DNA from: CAZCAC01 sp964496575
GTDB taxonomy: Bacteria > Planctomycetota > UBA1135 > GCA-002686595
DNA: 42,620 nt
Reading direction: 5' to 3'
Assembly: GCA_964496575.1 (NCBI GenBank)
Contig: CAZCAC010000073.1
Span: forward strand, 1 to 42,620
In this document: positions 9,451-21,952 of the stretch, piece after piece
Numbering within the stretch: position 1 is the stretch's first letter
How the letters are laid out: each line of letters opens with the position of its first letter
The notes under the pieces: generated by a model
The model's input: only the letters and a program-made list of their open reading frames with translations
Database searches by the model: none
Told to the model about the DNA's origin: nothing
Position numbers and translations under genes: made by a program

Positions 9451-10863
9451 TTATTCGTAGAGCCAGCCCGTTTCACGTCGCACCGGGGTCACGGCTCCCC
9501 GGGCGCGAAGCTCCGCGCCGCTCTCCGCCAGCAGCGGGTCGACCTCGACGGCGGGTGGGACCCCCTCGGCCGGTGGAGGCGGTAGCTCCAGCCCGGCCTC
9601 CCGCACCCAGCCCGCGTGCAGCCGGCGGAGGTCCCGCCGCACGCTCTCGGGAGAATCGAGGCCCTCGCGGTTCTTCAGCGGCGAGAACTGCTCCTCGCGC
9701 GCCACCTCCAGGGTGACGCTCCGCGGACTCCGGGTGAGCGCGTCGAAGACGAAGCGCTCGAACTTCACGCCCTCCAGCGAGACCTCCGCGCCGCTCGCGT
9801 CGATCCCCCGGATCCTCTTCCGGGCCACATGCCAGGGCAAGGCGGTCCCCGAGCCGGACAGCTCCTCGGCGAGCTCGAGGGTGAAGAGGTGCATGGCGAT
9901 CCCCCCCATTCCCCACACCAGCTCGCCGTCCGCGTCACGCGCCTCGCGCATCCGTTCGGAGAGGTCGGAGTACTCGATGCAGCGGATCCGACCGCCACGC
10001 TCCCCGGTCACTCCCAGGCCCTCGTTCGCATCGCGCTTCTTCAGCACCTTGCTCGACATCCGCGCCCCGGCGATCGCGTGCAGACCGACGAAGAGGGGAT
10101 CGAGCGCCCGGGCCAGCGGGTTGTCGACCTGAACGTAGGAGAAGTACTCCACCCCGCGCTCGCGCGCCGCCTCAAGGGCCCCGCCGCGGCCGAGCGCGTC
10201 GAACACGCCGCCGTGGCCGTCGGGCGCGAGGAAGAGCGAGCTGCGCGTCGCCATCACGATCCGCCCCTCGGGGTCGAGCGCGGGCTGCATCGCTTGGGGC
10301 ACGAAGCAGACCTGGTCGCGGTCGAGGCCGAAGAAACCCCGAGCGTCGAAGAAGGCCCGGGTCGCGCGATCGTTCGCCGGGGAGGTCATCACGAACCACG
10401 GCAGGGCCCGCTCGTAGCGCCGCCCCGCCGCGCGCACCGAGCGGGCGTGGAGCTCGTAGAGGGTGCGCCCGCTGACGGGAGCCACGGGAAAGGCGCCCTT
10501 CGGCCCCTCGAAGCCGAGGCGCGACCCCTGTCCTCCGGCGACCAGGAGGGGCGCCACCGCTCCGGCCGCGAGGAGCTCCTCGCCTCGCGCCACCGCCTCG
10601 GCGGCGAGTCGCTCCTGCTCGGCGCTGCGGCGCAGGGGAAAGACCTCCACGGGGACGAGCCCCGCCTCCTCGTCGCGAGTCCGCGCGGGCCCCTCGAGGA
10701 AGAGCCGCGCCTGCTCCGACACCTGCTCGAAGTCGACCCGGGCGAGCTGCTCCAGGAGCCCGGCTCGCTCGGCCTGGTCCAGCGAGTCGAAGAACGCGAA
10801 GACGTGCTCCTGTCGATGCGCCGCGGCGCGCTCCCGCAGCTCGGCCGTCGTGGGAGTCTTCAT
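9451..10863 (-). CDS. UDPGP-family UDP-sugar pyrophosphorylase (UDP-GlcNAc pyrophosphorylase-like)
   Basis: A 470-aa nucleotidyltransferase of the eukaryote-type UDPGP family (UAP1/AGX1-like), not the short GalU/GlmU type. The UTP-binding loop VAGGQGSRLGFEGPKG lies at 108-123. Further family segments are YFSYVQVDNPLARALDP, KVLKKRDANEGLGV, IEYSDLSE and MGGIAMHLFTLE. The expected reaction is UTP plus GlcNAc-1-P (or a related hexose-1-P) to UDP-sugar and PPi; substrate specificity cannot be read from sequence alone. Its ATG overlaps the stop of the dehydrogenase gene (ATGA), and dapB follows, suggesting one envelope-precursor transcript. Confidence 0.85.
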   Translation of the reverse strand: MKTPTTAELRERAAAHRQEHVFAFFDSLDQAERAGLLEQLARVDFEQVSEQARLFLEGPARTRDEEAGLVPVEVFPLRRSAEQERLAAEAVARGEELLAAGAVAPLLVAGGQGSRLGFEGPKGAFPVAPVSGRTLYELHARSVRAAGRRYERALPWFVMTSPANDRATRAFFDARGFFGLDRDQVCFVPQAMQPALDPEGRIVMATRSSLFLAPDGHGGVFDALGRGGALEAARERGVEYFSYVQVDNPLARALDPLFVGLHAIAGARMSSKVLKKRDANEGLGVTGERGGRIRCIEYSDLSERMREARDADGELVWGMGGIAMHLFTLELAEELSGSGTALPWHVARKRIRGIDASGAEVSLEGVKFERFVFDALTRSPRSVTLEVAREEQFSPLKNREGLDSPESVRRDLRRLHAGWVREAGLELPPPPAEGVPPAVEVDPLLAESGAELRARGAVTPVRRETGWLYE

Positions 10864-11834
10864 CGCGCGAGCACGTCGACCAGGACCTTGAGGCAGTCGC
10901 CCTCCTCGGCTCGTCGCAGCGCCTGGGCCGCTTCCTCCAGGGAGAAGCGCGCTCCGATCATCGCGGCCACGGGAGGCGGGTCAGCGGCGAGCCACTCCAG
11001 CGCCGGAGCGAAGCGCCCGCAACGCGATCCGACCAGCCGGATCTCGTCGATCACCAGCGGGGCGAGGTCGATCGTCACCGGCCGCTCGGTGGTCGTCTTG
11101 AGCACCAGCGTCCCGCGGGGGCGCACCAGGGAGAGAGCTCGGGGCAGGACCTCTCCAGAGCCGGTGGCCTCGACGACGAGGTCGAAGGGGCGCTCGCGAG
11201 GGGGCGCGGCTCCCTCCTCGAGCAGGCCGGTGAGGAGCCGGGCCCCCTCGGGCAGGAGCGCCTGACGCTCGGGATGCCGCCCGGCCACCTCCACCCGCGC
11301 GCCGTGGCGCGCCAGCGCGTGGGCGATGAGAAGCCCCAGCCGGCCGTCCCCCGCGACGAGCACCCGGTCGCCGGCGCGGAAGGTCGCGGGCAACGCCTCG
11401 AGGACCGCCAGCGCGGCGGCCAGCGGCTCGGTGAAGACCGCCAGGTCGTCGGGCACCCCGTCGGGTACCGGCAACACGTTCCCCGACGGCAGCTGCAACT
11501 CCTCGGCGAGGGCGCCGGGCAGCCCGGCGATGCCGAGCGTCACGCGCTCCGCGCAGTGGCGGGGATCGCCGCGGACGCACTCGGGGCACGCTCCGCAGCC
11601 GGCGTTGATCTCCCCCACCACGCGCTGGCCGGCGAGCGGGCCGTCGAGCGCGGTGCCGACGAACTCGTGTCCCGGGGTGCCCTCGAACGCCAGGTAGCCG
11701 CGCGACAGCGCCAGGTCGGTCGCACAGATCCCGACCCGGTGAACGCGCACGCGCGTCAGGCCGGGCGCCGCCTCCGGTCGGGGCAGGTCGTCACGCAGCC
11801 GCGCGGCGCCCTTCGCCAGCCACAAACCGCGCAT
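10860..11834 (-). CDS. Zinc-dependent medium-chain alcohol dehydrogenase family protein
   Basis: A 324-aa MDR oxidoreductase. Catalytic zinc ligands are C37 (GICATD), H56/E57 (GHEF) and E136 (FTEPLAAAL). Structural zinc is held by C80, C83, C86 and C94. The nucleotide-binding motif AGDGRLG is at 161-167. Substrate unknown. The ATG at 11834 follows GGAGAGG at good spacing and is preferred to the GTG one codon upstream. It is coupled to the UDP-sugar pyrophosphorylase by a 4-nt overlap, so it may act on a sugar or polyol in the same pathway; this is only context. Confidence 0.85.
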   Translation of the reverse strand: MRGLWLAKGAARLRDDLPRPEAAPGLTRVRVHRVGICATDLALSRGYLAFEGTPGHEFVGTALDGPLAGQRVVGEINAGCGACPECVRGDPRHCAERVTLGIAGLPGALAEELQLPSGNVLPVPDGVPDDLAVFTEPLAAALAVLEALPATFRAGDRVLVAGDGRLGLLIAHALARHGARVEVAGRHPERQALLPEGARLLTGLLEEGAAPPRERPFDLVVEATGSGEVLPRALSLVRPRGTLVLKTTTERPVTIDLAPLVIDEIRLVGSRCGRFAPALEWLAADPPPVAAMIGARFSLEEAAQALRRAEEGDCLKVLVDVLAR

Positions 11835-11879
11835 CACCCTCTCCCGGGAGGTCGGGGTGCAGTGCCCACCCCGCGACGC

Positions 11880-12227
11880 TCACTCGGCCGGGGCCGTGGC
11901 GGGGTCGCTGGAGAGCTCTTCGAAGAGATGCTCGACGAGATGCACCAGGGCGGCGATCTTCTTGTCCTGGATCACCTGGCGACGCACCAGCGCCTCCACC
12001 AGCGGCGGCAGGATCGCTTCGCGCGTGTAGTTGTTGATCATGTTGATGATCTCCGCGCGATTGGCGTCCGGCAGCTTGTGGAAGTGATAGCTGTAGTTCT
12101 GCTGGATCACGTCCTCGGTGAGGTGCAGACACTCCGCGGTGATATCCGCGACGCTGTCCTTGTCGTGCTCCGCGCGGAAGACTTCCTTCTTGTACTCGTG
12201 CAGCAGTTGACGGAACTTCTCTTGCAA
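11880..12227 (-). CDS. Small helical hypothetical protein
   Basis: 115 aa, not recognised. It is nearly all helical by composition, charged, and has a conserved-looking centre (IINMINNYTREAILPPLVEA). There is no cysteine cluster, signal peptide or membrane segment. The start is a TTG at 12227 with AGGAG seven bases upstream. It lies 66 nt after fabF and 45 nt before the MDR dehydrogenase gene, on the same strand. Confidence 0.65.
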   Translation of the reverse strand: MQEKFRQLLHEYKKEVFRAEHDKDSVADITAECLHLTEDVIQQNYSYHFHKLPDANRAEIINMINNYTREAILPPLVEALVRRQVIQDKKIAALVHLVEHLFEELSSDPATAPAE

Positions 12228-12267
12228 GGCTGGGCTCCTGCCGGGGCAGCGTCCCCGGCGTGCTGGT

Positions 12268-12285
12268 GCGTCCCGCGAGGGACGC
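12268..12285 (-). terminator. GNRA-capped hairpin after fabF
   Basis: GCGTCCC (12268-12274) pairs perfectly with GGGACGC (12279-12285) around a GCGA tetraloop, 9 nt past the fabF stop. No T-run follows, so it may be an RNA-stability element or Rho-assisted terminator rather than an intrinsic one. Confidence 0.4.
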
Positions 12286-12293
12286 CGGTGGAA

Positions 12294-13538
12294 TCAATCG
12301 GGCTGACCGATGCAGATCGAGACGTTGTGTCCGCCGAATCCCAGGGAGTTGGAGAGCGCGTTGCGCACCTTCATCTCCCGCGCTTCGTTCGGGACGTAGT
12401 CGAGGTCGCAATCGGGGTCGGGCGTCGTGTAGTTGCGGGTGGGGTGCACGCGGCCGTGCTTCACCGAGAGCGTCGTGGCCACCAGCTCGACCGCCGAGGA
12501 GGCCCCCATCAGGTGCCCGATCATCGACTTGGTCGAGGAGACGACCAGGGAGTCGGCGTGGGCGCCGAAGGCGCGGCGGATCGCGCGCGTCTCGATGGCG
12601 TCGTTGTAGGCGGTGCTGGTCCCGTGGGCGTTGATGTAGTCGACGGTGTCGGGCTCGACTCCCCCGCTGCGCATGGCGATCCCCATCGCCCGCGCCGGCC
12701 CTCCGCCGTCCTCCTTGGGGGCGGTGATGTGGAAGGCGTCGTCGGTGGACCCGAAGCCCTTGACCTCGGCGTAGATCTCCGCGTCACGCGCCTTCGCGCG
12801 CTCGTACTCCTCGAAGATCAGGATGCCGCACCCTTCCCCCATCACGAAGCCGTCGCGGTCCTTGTCGAAGGGCCGGCTGGCCGCACCGGGGTCGTCGTTG
12901 CGGGTCGAGAGCGCCTTGGCGGAGCAGAAGCCGGCGAGCCCCAGCGGGGTGGTCGCGGACTCGGCGCCGCCGGTCACCACCAGGTCGGACTCGCCGCACT
13001 GGATCGAGCGCCAGGCCGCCCCGATCGCGTGCCCCGAGGAGGCGCAGGCGCTGGAGGTCGTGTAGGAGGTCCCGAGCAGGCCGTTCTCGATCGACACCTG
13101 ACCGCTCACGGCGTTGGCCATGATGCGGGGGATGAAGTGCGGGCTCACGCGGCGCGCACCCTTCTCCTGCATGAGGATGTGCTGTTCCTCGATGCCGGTG
13201 ATGCCCCCGATGCCGGTGCCGATGATGGCGCCGAACTTCTCCCGCTCCTCCTCGGAGAGGGTGGAGATGTCCTCCAGGCCGGCATCGCGCAGCGCCTCCC
13301 TGGTGCACATCAGCGCCCACATGGTGAAGGGATCGAGCTTGCGTTGCTGCGGCTTCGGGAAGTGGTCGTCGACGTTCCACTCCACCATCGCCGCGATCTG
13401 CACGGGGTGCTGACTCGCGTCGAAGCGGGTGATGGTGTCGATACCGTTCTCCCCCCCGAGCAGGCGGGTCCACGTGGTCTCGACATCGAGGCCCAGGGCG
13501 TTGATCGTCCCCAGGCCGGTGATCACGACACGGCGCAT
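12294..13538 (-). CDS. fabF: Beta-ketoacyl-ACP synthase II
   Basis: A 414-aa elongating condensing enzyme that joins acyl chains to malonyl-ACP in type II fatty-acid synthesis. The catalytic triad is in place: C165 (SSACASSGH), H305 (NAHGTST) and H342 (SMIGHLMG). The start at 13538 gives MRRVVITGLG, the canonical N-terminus, with GGAG six bases upstream; the open frame runs 19 codons further up but outside the fold. It follows acpP by 127 nt and ends the fab cluster. Confidence 0.96.
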   Translation of the reverse strand: MRRVVITGLGTINALGLDVETTWTRLLGGENGIDTITRFDASQHPVQIAAMVEWNVDDHFPKPQQRKLDPFTMWALMCTREALRDAGLEDISTLSEEEREKFGAIIGTGIGGITGIEEQHILMQEKGARRVSPHFIPRIMANAVSGQVSIENGLLGTSYTTSSACASSGHAIGAAWRSIQCGESDLVVTGGAESATTPLGLAGFCSAKALSTRNDDPGAASRPFDKDRDGFVMGEGCGILIFEEYERAKARDAEIYAEVKGFGSTDDAFHITAPKEDGGGPARAMGIAMRSGGVEPDTVDYINAHGTSTAYNDAIETRAIRRAFGAHADSLVVSSTKSMIGHLMGASSAVELVATTLSVKHGRVHPTRNYTTPDPDCDLDYVPNEAREMKVRNALSNSLGFGGHNVSICIGQPD

Positions 13539-13665
13539 GGGATCTCCGGGATTGGAAGCTGGTACGAAGCGGACTGGAATTGGTGCGGAGCCCACTCATC
13601 GAGTTCCCCGGGGCGCGCGTGGCGGCTCCCCGGACGACGTGACTTCGGGCACCGTTGGGGGTGGA

Positions 13666-13914
13666 TCAGAGCTTGGATTCGATGTACTCGATCGCGGCAC
13701 CGACGGTCTGGATCTTCTCGGCGTCCTCGTCGGGGATGGAGATCTCGAACTCGTCTTCCAGCTCCATGACGAGCTCGACGGTGTCGAGCGAGTCGGCGCC
13801 GAGATCGTTGATGAACGAGCTCTCGGGGGTGACCTTGTCGGCCGAAGCACCCATCTGGTCGCAGACGATGCGGACTACGCGGTCGTGCACGGAGGAATCA
13901 CTCACCTCAGTCAT
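13666..13914 (-). CDS. acpP: Acyl carrier protein
   Basis: An 82-aa acidic four-helix protein that carries growing acyl chains. The phosphopantetheine attachment serine is S42 in LGADSLDTVELVM. From the ATG at 13914 the Shine-Dalgarno-like AAGG is almost adjacent. A GTG three codons later (13905) has AAGGA eight bases upstream and would give an ordinary ACP N-terminus, so the true start may be 13905. It has its own predicted promoter upstream (14023-14051), which suits the high demand for ACP. Confidence 0.96.
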   Translation of the reverse strand: MTEVSDSSVHDRVVRIVCDQMGASADKVTPESSFINDLGADSLDTVELVMELEDEFEISIPDEDAEKIQTVGAAIEYIESKL

Positions 13915-14022
13915 CCTTGAATTTGGGGTCGAGGGTTTGGCCGGCGGCTCAGCCCGCGGTCGGCGACCGTGGATCGGCTGGGGCTCCGGCGCTGAAAAGG
14001 TTAGTCGACGGGCGGGGGGGGG

Positions 14023-14051
14023 ACTATAGGGGGGTCGAGGGGAACGCGCAA
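14023..14051 (-). promoter_or_regulatory. Predicted sigma70-type promoter of acpP
   Basis: On the minus strand TTGCGC (14046-14051) and TATAGT (14023-14028) are exactly 17 bases apart, within the 162-nt gap between fabD and acpP. The predicted start near 14016 gives an untranslated leader of about 100 nt. It would allow acpP-fabF expression independent of the upstream fab genes. Confidence 0.6.
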
Positions 14052-14076
14052 CGGCTCGGAAAAGCGCCTTCAGGGC

Positions 14077-14994
14077 TCAGGAGAACACTTCGGCGGGGGT
14101 CGCCGCGGAGCGGACCACTACTTCCTTGTCGATCTTGCGCATCAGCCCGGCCAGCACCTGGCCCGGTCCGGGCTCCAGGAACCGGTTCAGGCCCTCGGCG
14201 ATCGCCCAGCGCATCGACTTCTCCCAGAGGACCGGCGCGCACACCTGGGCGGCGAGCTGGCTCTTGATCTGGGCGGGATCGGCGGTCGGCCCGCCGTTGA
14301 CGTTGCTGACGAAGGGCACCTCGGGGGTGGCGATCTCGACGCTCTCCAGCGCGGCCGCGAGGCGGTCCGCCGCGGGTCGCATGCATTCGGAGTGGAAACC
14401 ACCCGCCACCACCAGTCGTCGCGTGCGACGGACGCCGTGCGCCTTGGCCTCGTTCTCGACGACCTCGAGGGCGGCGAGCTCGCCGGAGACGATCACCTGC
14501 CCCGGTGCGTTCAAGTTGGCCACCGAGCAGAAGCCCGCCTTCGAGCCGAGCTCGGCCAGGGTGAAGGCGGTCGCCTCGTCCGCGCCCATCAGGGAGACCA
14601 TCGAGCTGGGGTACGCCTCGCTCGCGTCCTGCATCGCCTCGCCGCGCAGCCGCACCAGGCGGAGCGCGTCCTCGAAGCGCAGCGAGCCGGCGGCCCAGAG
14701 AGCGGTGTACTCGCCGAGGCTGAGCCCCGAGCACATACCGACCACCTCGGGCGCCTTGCCCGCCTCGCGCAGGGTGCGCAGGATCGCCACGCTGGTGGTG
14801 AAGATCCCCGGCTGGGCGATGTCGGTGCGGTTCACCTCGTCGCCGGACGACCAGCACTTCTCGCTCAAGGAGAAGCCCAGGACGGAATCGGCTTCCTCGA
14901 AGGTCTTCCGGGCCGGCTCGTGCGCCTCGCACCAGTCGCGCCCCATCCCCTCGAACTGTGCTCCCTGACCGGGAAAGAGAATGCCTTCGCTCAT
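14077..14994 (-). CDS. fabD: Malonyl-CoA:ACP transacylase
   Basis: A 305-aa enzyme that loads malonyl groups onto ACP. Active-site serine S92 lies in SGLSLGEYTAL, where most bacterial FabD proteins have GHSxGE; the His before the serine is Leu. R117 (RLRGEAMQ) and H201 (GGFHSECM) complete the usual Ser/Arg/His set, and the N-terminal oxyanion motif FPGQGAQ is present. The GLSLGE form is the one found in plant chloroplast malonyltransferases. It sits between fabH (39 nt upstream) and acpP. Confidence 0.95.
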   Translation of the reverse strand: MSEGILFPGQGAQFEGMGRDWCEAHEPARKTFEEADSVLGFSLSEKCWSSGDEVNRTDIAQPGIFTTSVAILRTLREAGKAPEVVGMCSGLSLGEYTALWAAGSLRFEDALRLVRLRGEAMQDASEAYPSSMVSLMGADEATAFTLAELGSKAGFCSVANLNAPGQVIVSGELAALEVVENEAKAHGVRRTRRLVVAGGFHSECMRPAADRLAAALESVEIATPEVPFVSNVNGGPTADPAQIKSQLAAQVCAPVLWEKSMRWAIAEGLNRFLEPGPGQVLAGLMRKIDKEVVVRSAATPAEVFS

Positions 14995-15033
14995 CTCTTC
15001 ACTTCCTCCTGTTCCTTGTCGGTGCAGGGTCGC

Positions 15034-16023
15034 CTACCAGCGAACCAGCGCACCCCCCCAGACGAGTCCCGCCCCGAAGGCGGTCATGACGATCAGCTTG
15101 CCACGCTCCAGGCGGCCGTCGCGCGCCGCTTCATCGAGCGCGATCGGAACGCTGGCCGCACTGGTATTGCCGTACTTCTCGATGTTGACGATCACCTTGT
15201 CCATCGGGATGTCGAGCTTGTTGACCGCCGACTCGATGATGCGCAGGTTGACCTGGTGCGGAACGAGGTGCCCGAGCTCGTCGAGCGAGTACCCCTCGAG
15301 CATCTCCCGGGTCGAGCGCTCCATGGTGGTGACCGCGAAGCGGTACACCTCCCGGCCGCGCACGCGGAGGTAGTGCTCCCGCGCCTCGACCGTCTCGAAG
15401 CTCGCTGGCCGCATTGAACCGCCGCCGGGCAGCTGGATGAACTCGTAGCCCTCGCCGTCGGTGCCCAGGCCGATCCGCAGGATCTCACCCGGCCCCCCCG
15501 GCTCCTGAGCGCGGAGCAGGGCGGCGCCGGCCCCGTCCCCGAAGAGGATGCAGGAGGTGCGGTCGCTCATGTCGATGACGCGAGAGAGGCACTCGCTCCC
15601 CAGCACCAGGACGTTCTTCGCCTGGCCGGCGAGAATCGCGTTCCGGCCGACGTCCAGTCCGGTGATGAACCCGGCGCAGGCGGCGCTGATGTCGAACGCC
15701 GCGGCGTTCTTCGCTCCCAGCCCCCGCTGGATCTTGGGCGCCGCCGCGGGCACGTACTGATCGGGGGAGATGGTGGCGACGATGATCAGGTCGACCTCGG
15801 CGGGGTCGGTCCCCGCGGCCTCGAGCGCCTGCTGCGCGGCGGGCACGCACATGTCGCTGAGGGCCTTGCCTTCCTCGAGGAAACGCCGCTCGCGGATGCC
15901 GGTCCGCTGGCGAATCCACTCGTCGCTGGTGTCGACGAACTGAGCGAAGTACTCGTTCGTCACCACGCGGTCGGGGACGTAGTGACCGGTTCCGGCGATT
16001 CCAACGGATCGGTTCTGACTCAT
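15034..16023 (-). CDS. fabH: Beta-ketoacyl-ACP synthase III
   Basis: A 329-aa enzyme that starts fatty-acid synthesis by condensing acyl-CoA with malonyl-ACP. The catalytic triad is C116 (SAACAGF), H256 (VPHQVN) and N286 (KYGNTSA), and the C-terminal GAGLVWGGALVRW is typical. The start is the ATG at 16023. It follows plsX by 80 nt in the usual plsX-fabH-fabD order. Confidence 0.97.
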   Translation of the reverse strand: MSQNRSVGIAGTGHYVPDRVVTNEYFAQFVDTSDEWIRQRTGIRERRFLEEGKALSDMCVPAAQQALEAAGTDPAEVDLIIVATISPDQYVPAAAPKIQRGLGAKNAAAFDISAACAGFITGLDVGRNAILAGQAKNVLVLGSECLSRVIDMSDRTSCILFGDGAGAALLRAQEPGGPGEILRIGLGTDGEGYEFIQLPGGGSMRPASFETVEAREHYLRVRGREVYRFAVTTMERSTREMLEGYSLDELGHLVPHQVNLRIIESAVNKLDIPMDKVIVNIEKYGNTSAASVPIALDEAARDGRLERGKLIVMTAFGAGLVWGGALVRW

Positions 16024-16103
16024 TCAGACGCTCCTCTGCGCGTCTCCCGCGGAAACGCTGTGGATTGGATCTCGTAGAGCACCGTGGGTCCAGATGCGGC
16101 GGT

Positions 16104-17123
16104 CTAGCGCGCTGCCTTCTTGCGAGCGGCGGACGCGACTCTTTGCACGATGCCCTCGTTCACCCCCGCGTCGAGGTAGTTCGAGGCCAGGGACAGGGCA
16201 TTCGAGACGGCCACCTCGTCGGAGCGGCCATGGCCCACCACCACCGCGCCGGCGACTCCGAGGAGAAGCGCGCCGCCGTACTCGGCGTAGTCGATGTTCC
16301 TGCGGACGTTGTTCAGGGCCTCGGGAGCCCAGTCGACGCCGTGTGACTTCAGTTCGCCCAGGACCAGGCGCAACATCAAGTTCGAGAAGCCCTCGAGGAG
16401 CTTGAGCACGACGTTCCCCGTGAACCCGTCGATCACCACCACGTCCGCCTCGCCGGAGAAGAGCTTGTCTCCTTCGATGTTGCCGACGAAGTTCATCACC
16501 GAGTCGGACAGAAGCGCGTACGCCCCCTTCAAAAGCCCCGTGCCCTTGCTGTCCTCGGCACCGATGTTCAGGAGAGCGATGCGCGGCTCCTCGCAGCCGA
16601 GGATCTCTCGCGAGTAGGTCGAGCCCATCTGGGCGTACTGCAGGAGATGCTCGGGTTTCGGCGCGATGTTGGCGCCCATGTCGAGCAGCGTCAGGTGCTG
16701 GCCGCGGAAGTTCAGGGTCACTGCGATCCCCGGGCGCTTGACTCCCGGGAGCGTGCCCAGCCCGCGCGTCGCCGAGGCGACCAGCGCGCCGGTGTTCCCC
16801 ATCGAAACGACCGCACCCGCTTCCCCCTCGCGAACCGCGTTCACCGCCCGGGCGATCGAGGAGTCGGGCTTCCGGCGCATGGCGATCGCCGGGCCCTCGT
16901 GCATCTCCACCACCTGCGTCGCGTGCACGACGGTGAAGCCGGGATCCTCGCCCGCTTCCTCGAGCGTCTCGGCGATCCGGTCCTCGTCCCCGACCAACAG
17001 GATCCGGTCCGGGGGTAAGGGATTCTTCACCTCCGAGGAGCAGGCACGAATCGCGCCCCGCAGCAGGGCCCGCGGGGCGTCGTCGCCACCCATCACGTCC
17101 AGGGCTATTCGCCGGGAATTCAT
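16104..17123 (-). CDS. plsX: Phosphate acyltransferase PlsX
   Basis: 339 aa. It makes acyl-phosphate from acyl-ACP, the first step of phospholipid synthesis by the PlsX/PlsY route. The canonical N-terminus RIALDVMGGDDAP follows the ATG at 17123. Other family blocks are VSMGNTGALVASA, LLDMGAN, LLNIGAEDSKG and VIDGFTGNVVLK. The ATG at 17123 is chosen because 38 further codons upstream overlap rpmF and are not protein-like. It lies 37 nt after rpmF. Confidence 0.96.
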   Translation of the reverse strand: MNSRRIALDVMGGDDAPRALLRGAIRACSSEVKNPLPPDRILLVGDEDRIAETLEEAGEDPGFTVVHATQVVEMHEGPAIAMRRKPDSSIARAVNAVREGEAGAVVSMGNTGALVASATRGLGTLPGVKRPGIAVTLNFRGQHLTLLDMGANIAPKPEHLLQYAQMGSTYSREILGCEEPRIALLNIGAEDSKGTGLLKGAYALLSDSVMNFVGNIEGDKLFSGEADVVVIDGFTGNVVLKLLEGFSNLMLRLVLGELKSHGVDWAPEALNNVRRNIDYAEYGGALLLGVAGAVVVGHGRSDEVAVSNALSLASNYLDAGVNEGIVQRVASAARKKAAR

Positions 17124-17160
17124 CTCGATGGCCTGGCCCGGGGAGCGGGCCGCGCGGCGA

Positions 17161-17364
17161 CTAGAGCTCCTCCTTCTGCAGGACTTCCATTCCCTTGGAG
17201 CCGCCCTTGTCGAATCCGTAGTAGCCGCAGCTGTCACAGACGCGGTGCGGCCTCACCGCCGCGCCGCAGCGCGCGCAGTGATTCGGGGCCTGGACTTCGA
17301 GGGCCAGGTGGGAGCGGCGGATCCGCTTCTTGTGCTTGGAAATGCGGCGCTTGGGGTGTGCCAT
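17161..17364 (-). CDS. rpmF: 50S ribosomal protein bL32
   Basis: 67 aa. It has the typical basic N-terminus MAHPKRRISKHKKRIRRSH followed by a zinc ribbon with C30, C33, C43 and C46, so this is the zinc-binding (C+) form. It heads the rpmF-plsX-fabH-fabD-acpP-fabF cluster, a common bacterial arrangement; the often associated upstream DUF177 (YceD) gene is not present here. Confidence 0.97.
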   Translation of the reverse strand: MAHPKRRISKHKKRIRRSHLALEVQAPNHCARCGAAVRPHRVCDSCGYYGFDKGGSKGMEVLQKEEL

Positions 17365-17532
17365 GAGACCGAGGGACGGGCCGGGTCAGTGGGAATACGG
17401 ATGAATCGACCGGGACTCCTAGCGAGGCCCGGCCGATGTTCGGAAGGCGGAACAGGCTAGCTCCCGCCCGAAAGGGTGTCAACGCCGGGGCGCCTTCTCC
17501 GCGACGGGAAGCGACCCCGGCCCCGACCGGCC

Positions 17533-20226
<2,694 letters not shown>

Positions 20227-20284
20227 CGCGATCTCGGATCGGAGCGGGGGATCGGCTCGGTTCAGGAGGGTGGAGAATGGGAGA

Positions 20285-20314
20285 GCCCCCGCGGATCGGT
20301 AGATCCGCGGGGGC
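20285..20314 (-). terminator. Perfect 13-bp hairpin between recA and alaS
   Basis: GCCCCCGCGGATC (20285-20297) and its exact complement (20302-20314) enclose the loop GGTA. It is 66 nt past the recA stop and 58 nt before the alaS ATG. There is no T-run on either side, so it could end recA transcription with help from Rho, or act in the alaS leader. Confidence 0.5.
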
Positions 20315-20380
20315 GTGAGAGTATAGGGCGCGGGTCGGGGAGGTCATCCCCGCTCGGACCCGATTGCGCCGGAGCGGCGG

Positions 20381-21670
<1,290 letters not shown>

Positions 21671-21778
21671 GGCTCGGTGTTGACTGGGTGGGGATGGATG
21701 ACCGGGTGGAAATGAAAGAAGGTGTGTCGGATGAGCGACTCGAGCCGATCCGCGAGGAGCCGGCCCCGAGGGCCTTCC

Positions 21779-21814
21779 GACGATGATAGGTGGCGCGACG
21801 ATGATAGGTGGCGC
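21779..21814. repeat. Perfect 18-bp tandem duplication in the recA leader region
   Basis: GACGATGATAGGTGGCGC occurs twice in direct succession (21779-21796 and 21797-21814). On the minus strand each unit contains TATCAT, so the -10-like sequence of the recA promoter is duplicated 18 bases downstream. Confidence 0.85.
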
Positions 21815-21829
21815 CCTGGGCGTGACCAA
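21801..21829 (-). promoter_or_regulatory. Predicted recA promoter
   Basis: On the minus strand TTGGTC (21824-21829) and TATCAT (21801-21806) are exactly 17 bases apart. The predicted start near 21794 gives a leader of about 120 nt. The candidate SOS box ends 5 bases upstream of the -35 hexamer. Confidence 0.55.
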
Positions 21830-21834
21830 GAGCG

Positions 21835-21849
21835 GTTCGGTGTTTGTTC
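21835..21849. promoter_or_regulatory. Candidate LexA (SOS) box, GTTC-N7-GTTC
   Basis: GTTC at 21835-21838 and GTTC at 21846-21849 are separated by 7 bases. This direct-repeat form is the LexA operator known from Alphaproteobacteria. It adjoins the predicted recA promoter, the expected place for an SOS operator. An alphaproteobacterial-type box in this lineage is an inference. Confidence 0.45.
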
Positions 21850-21952
21850 GGGTTTTTCCCGGATCGATCGCCACCGACAAAAGAGAGACGGCGATCCCCT
21901 CCTCCGGTCACGCCGAACCGCCCGAAAGGTCGAGCCGCCCTCCTCGAGGGGG

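Noticed and set aside
17365..17532. Promoter or terminator between alaS and rpmF.
   Set aside because: No hairpin with a T-run and no hexamer pair at proper spacing could be supported in these 168 bases.
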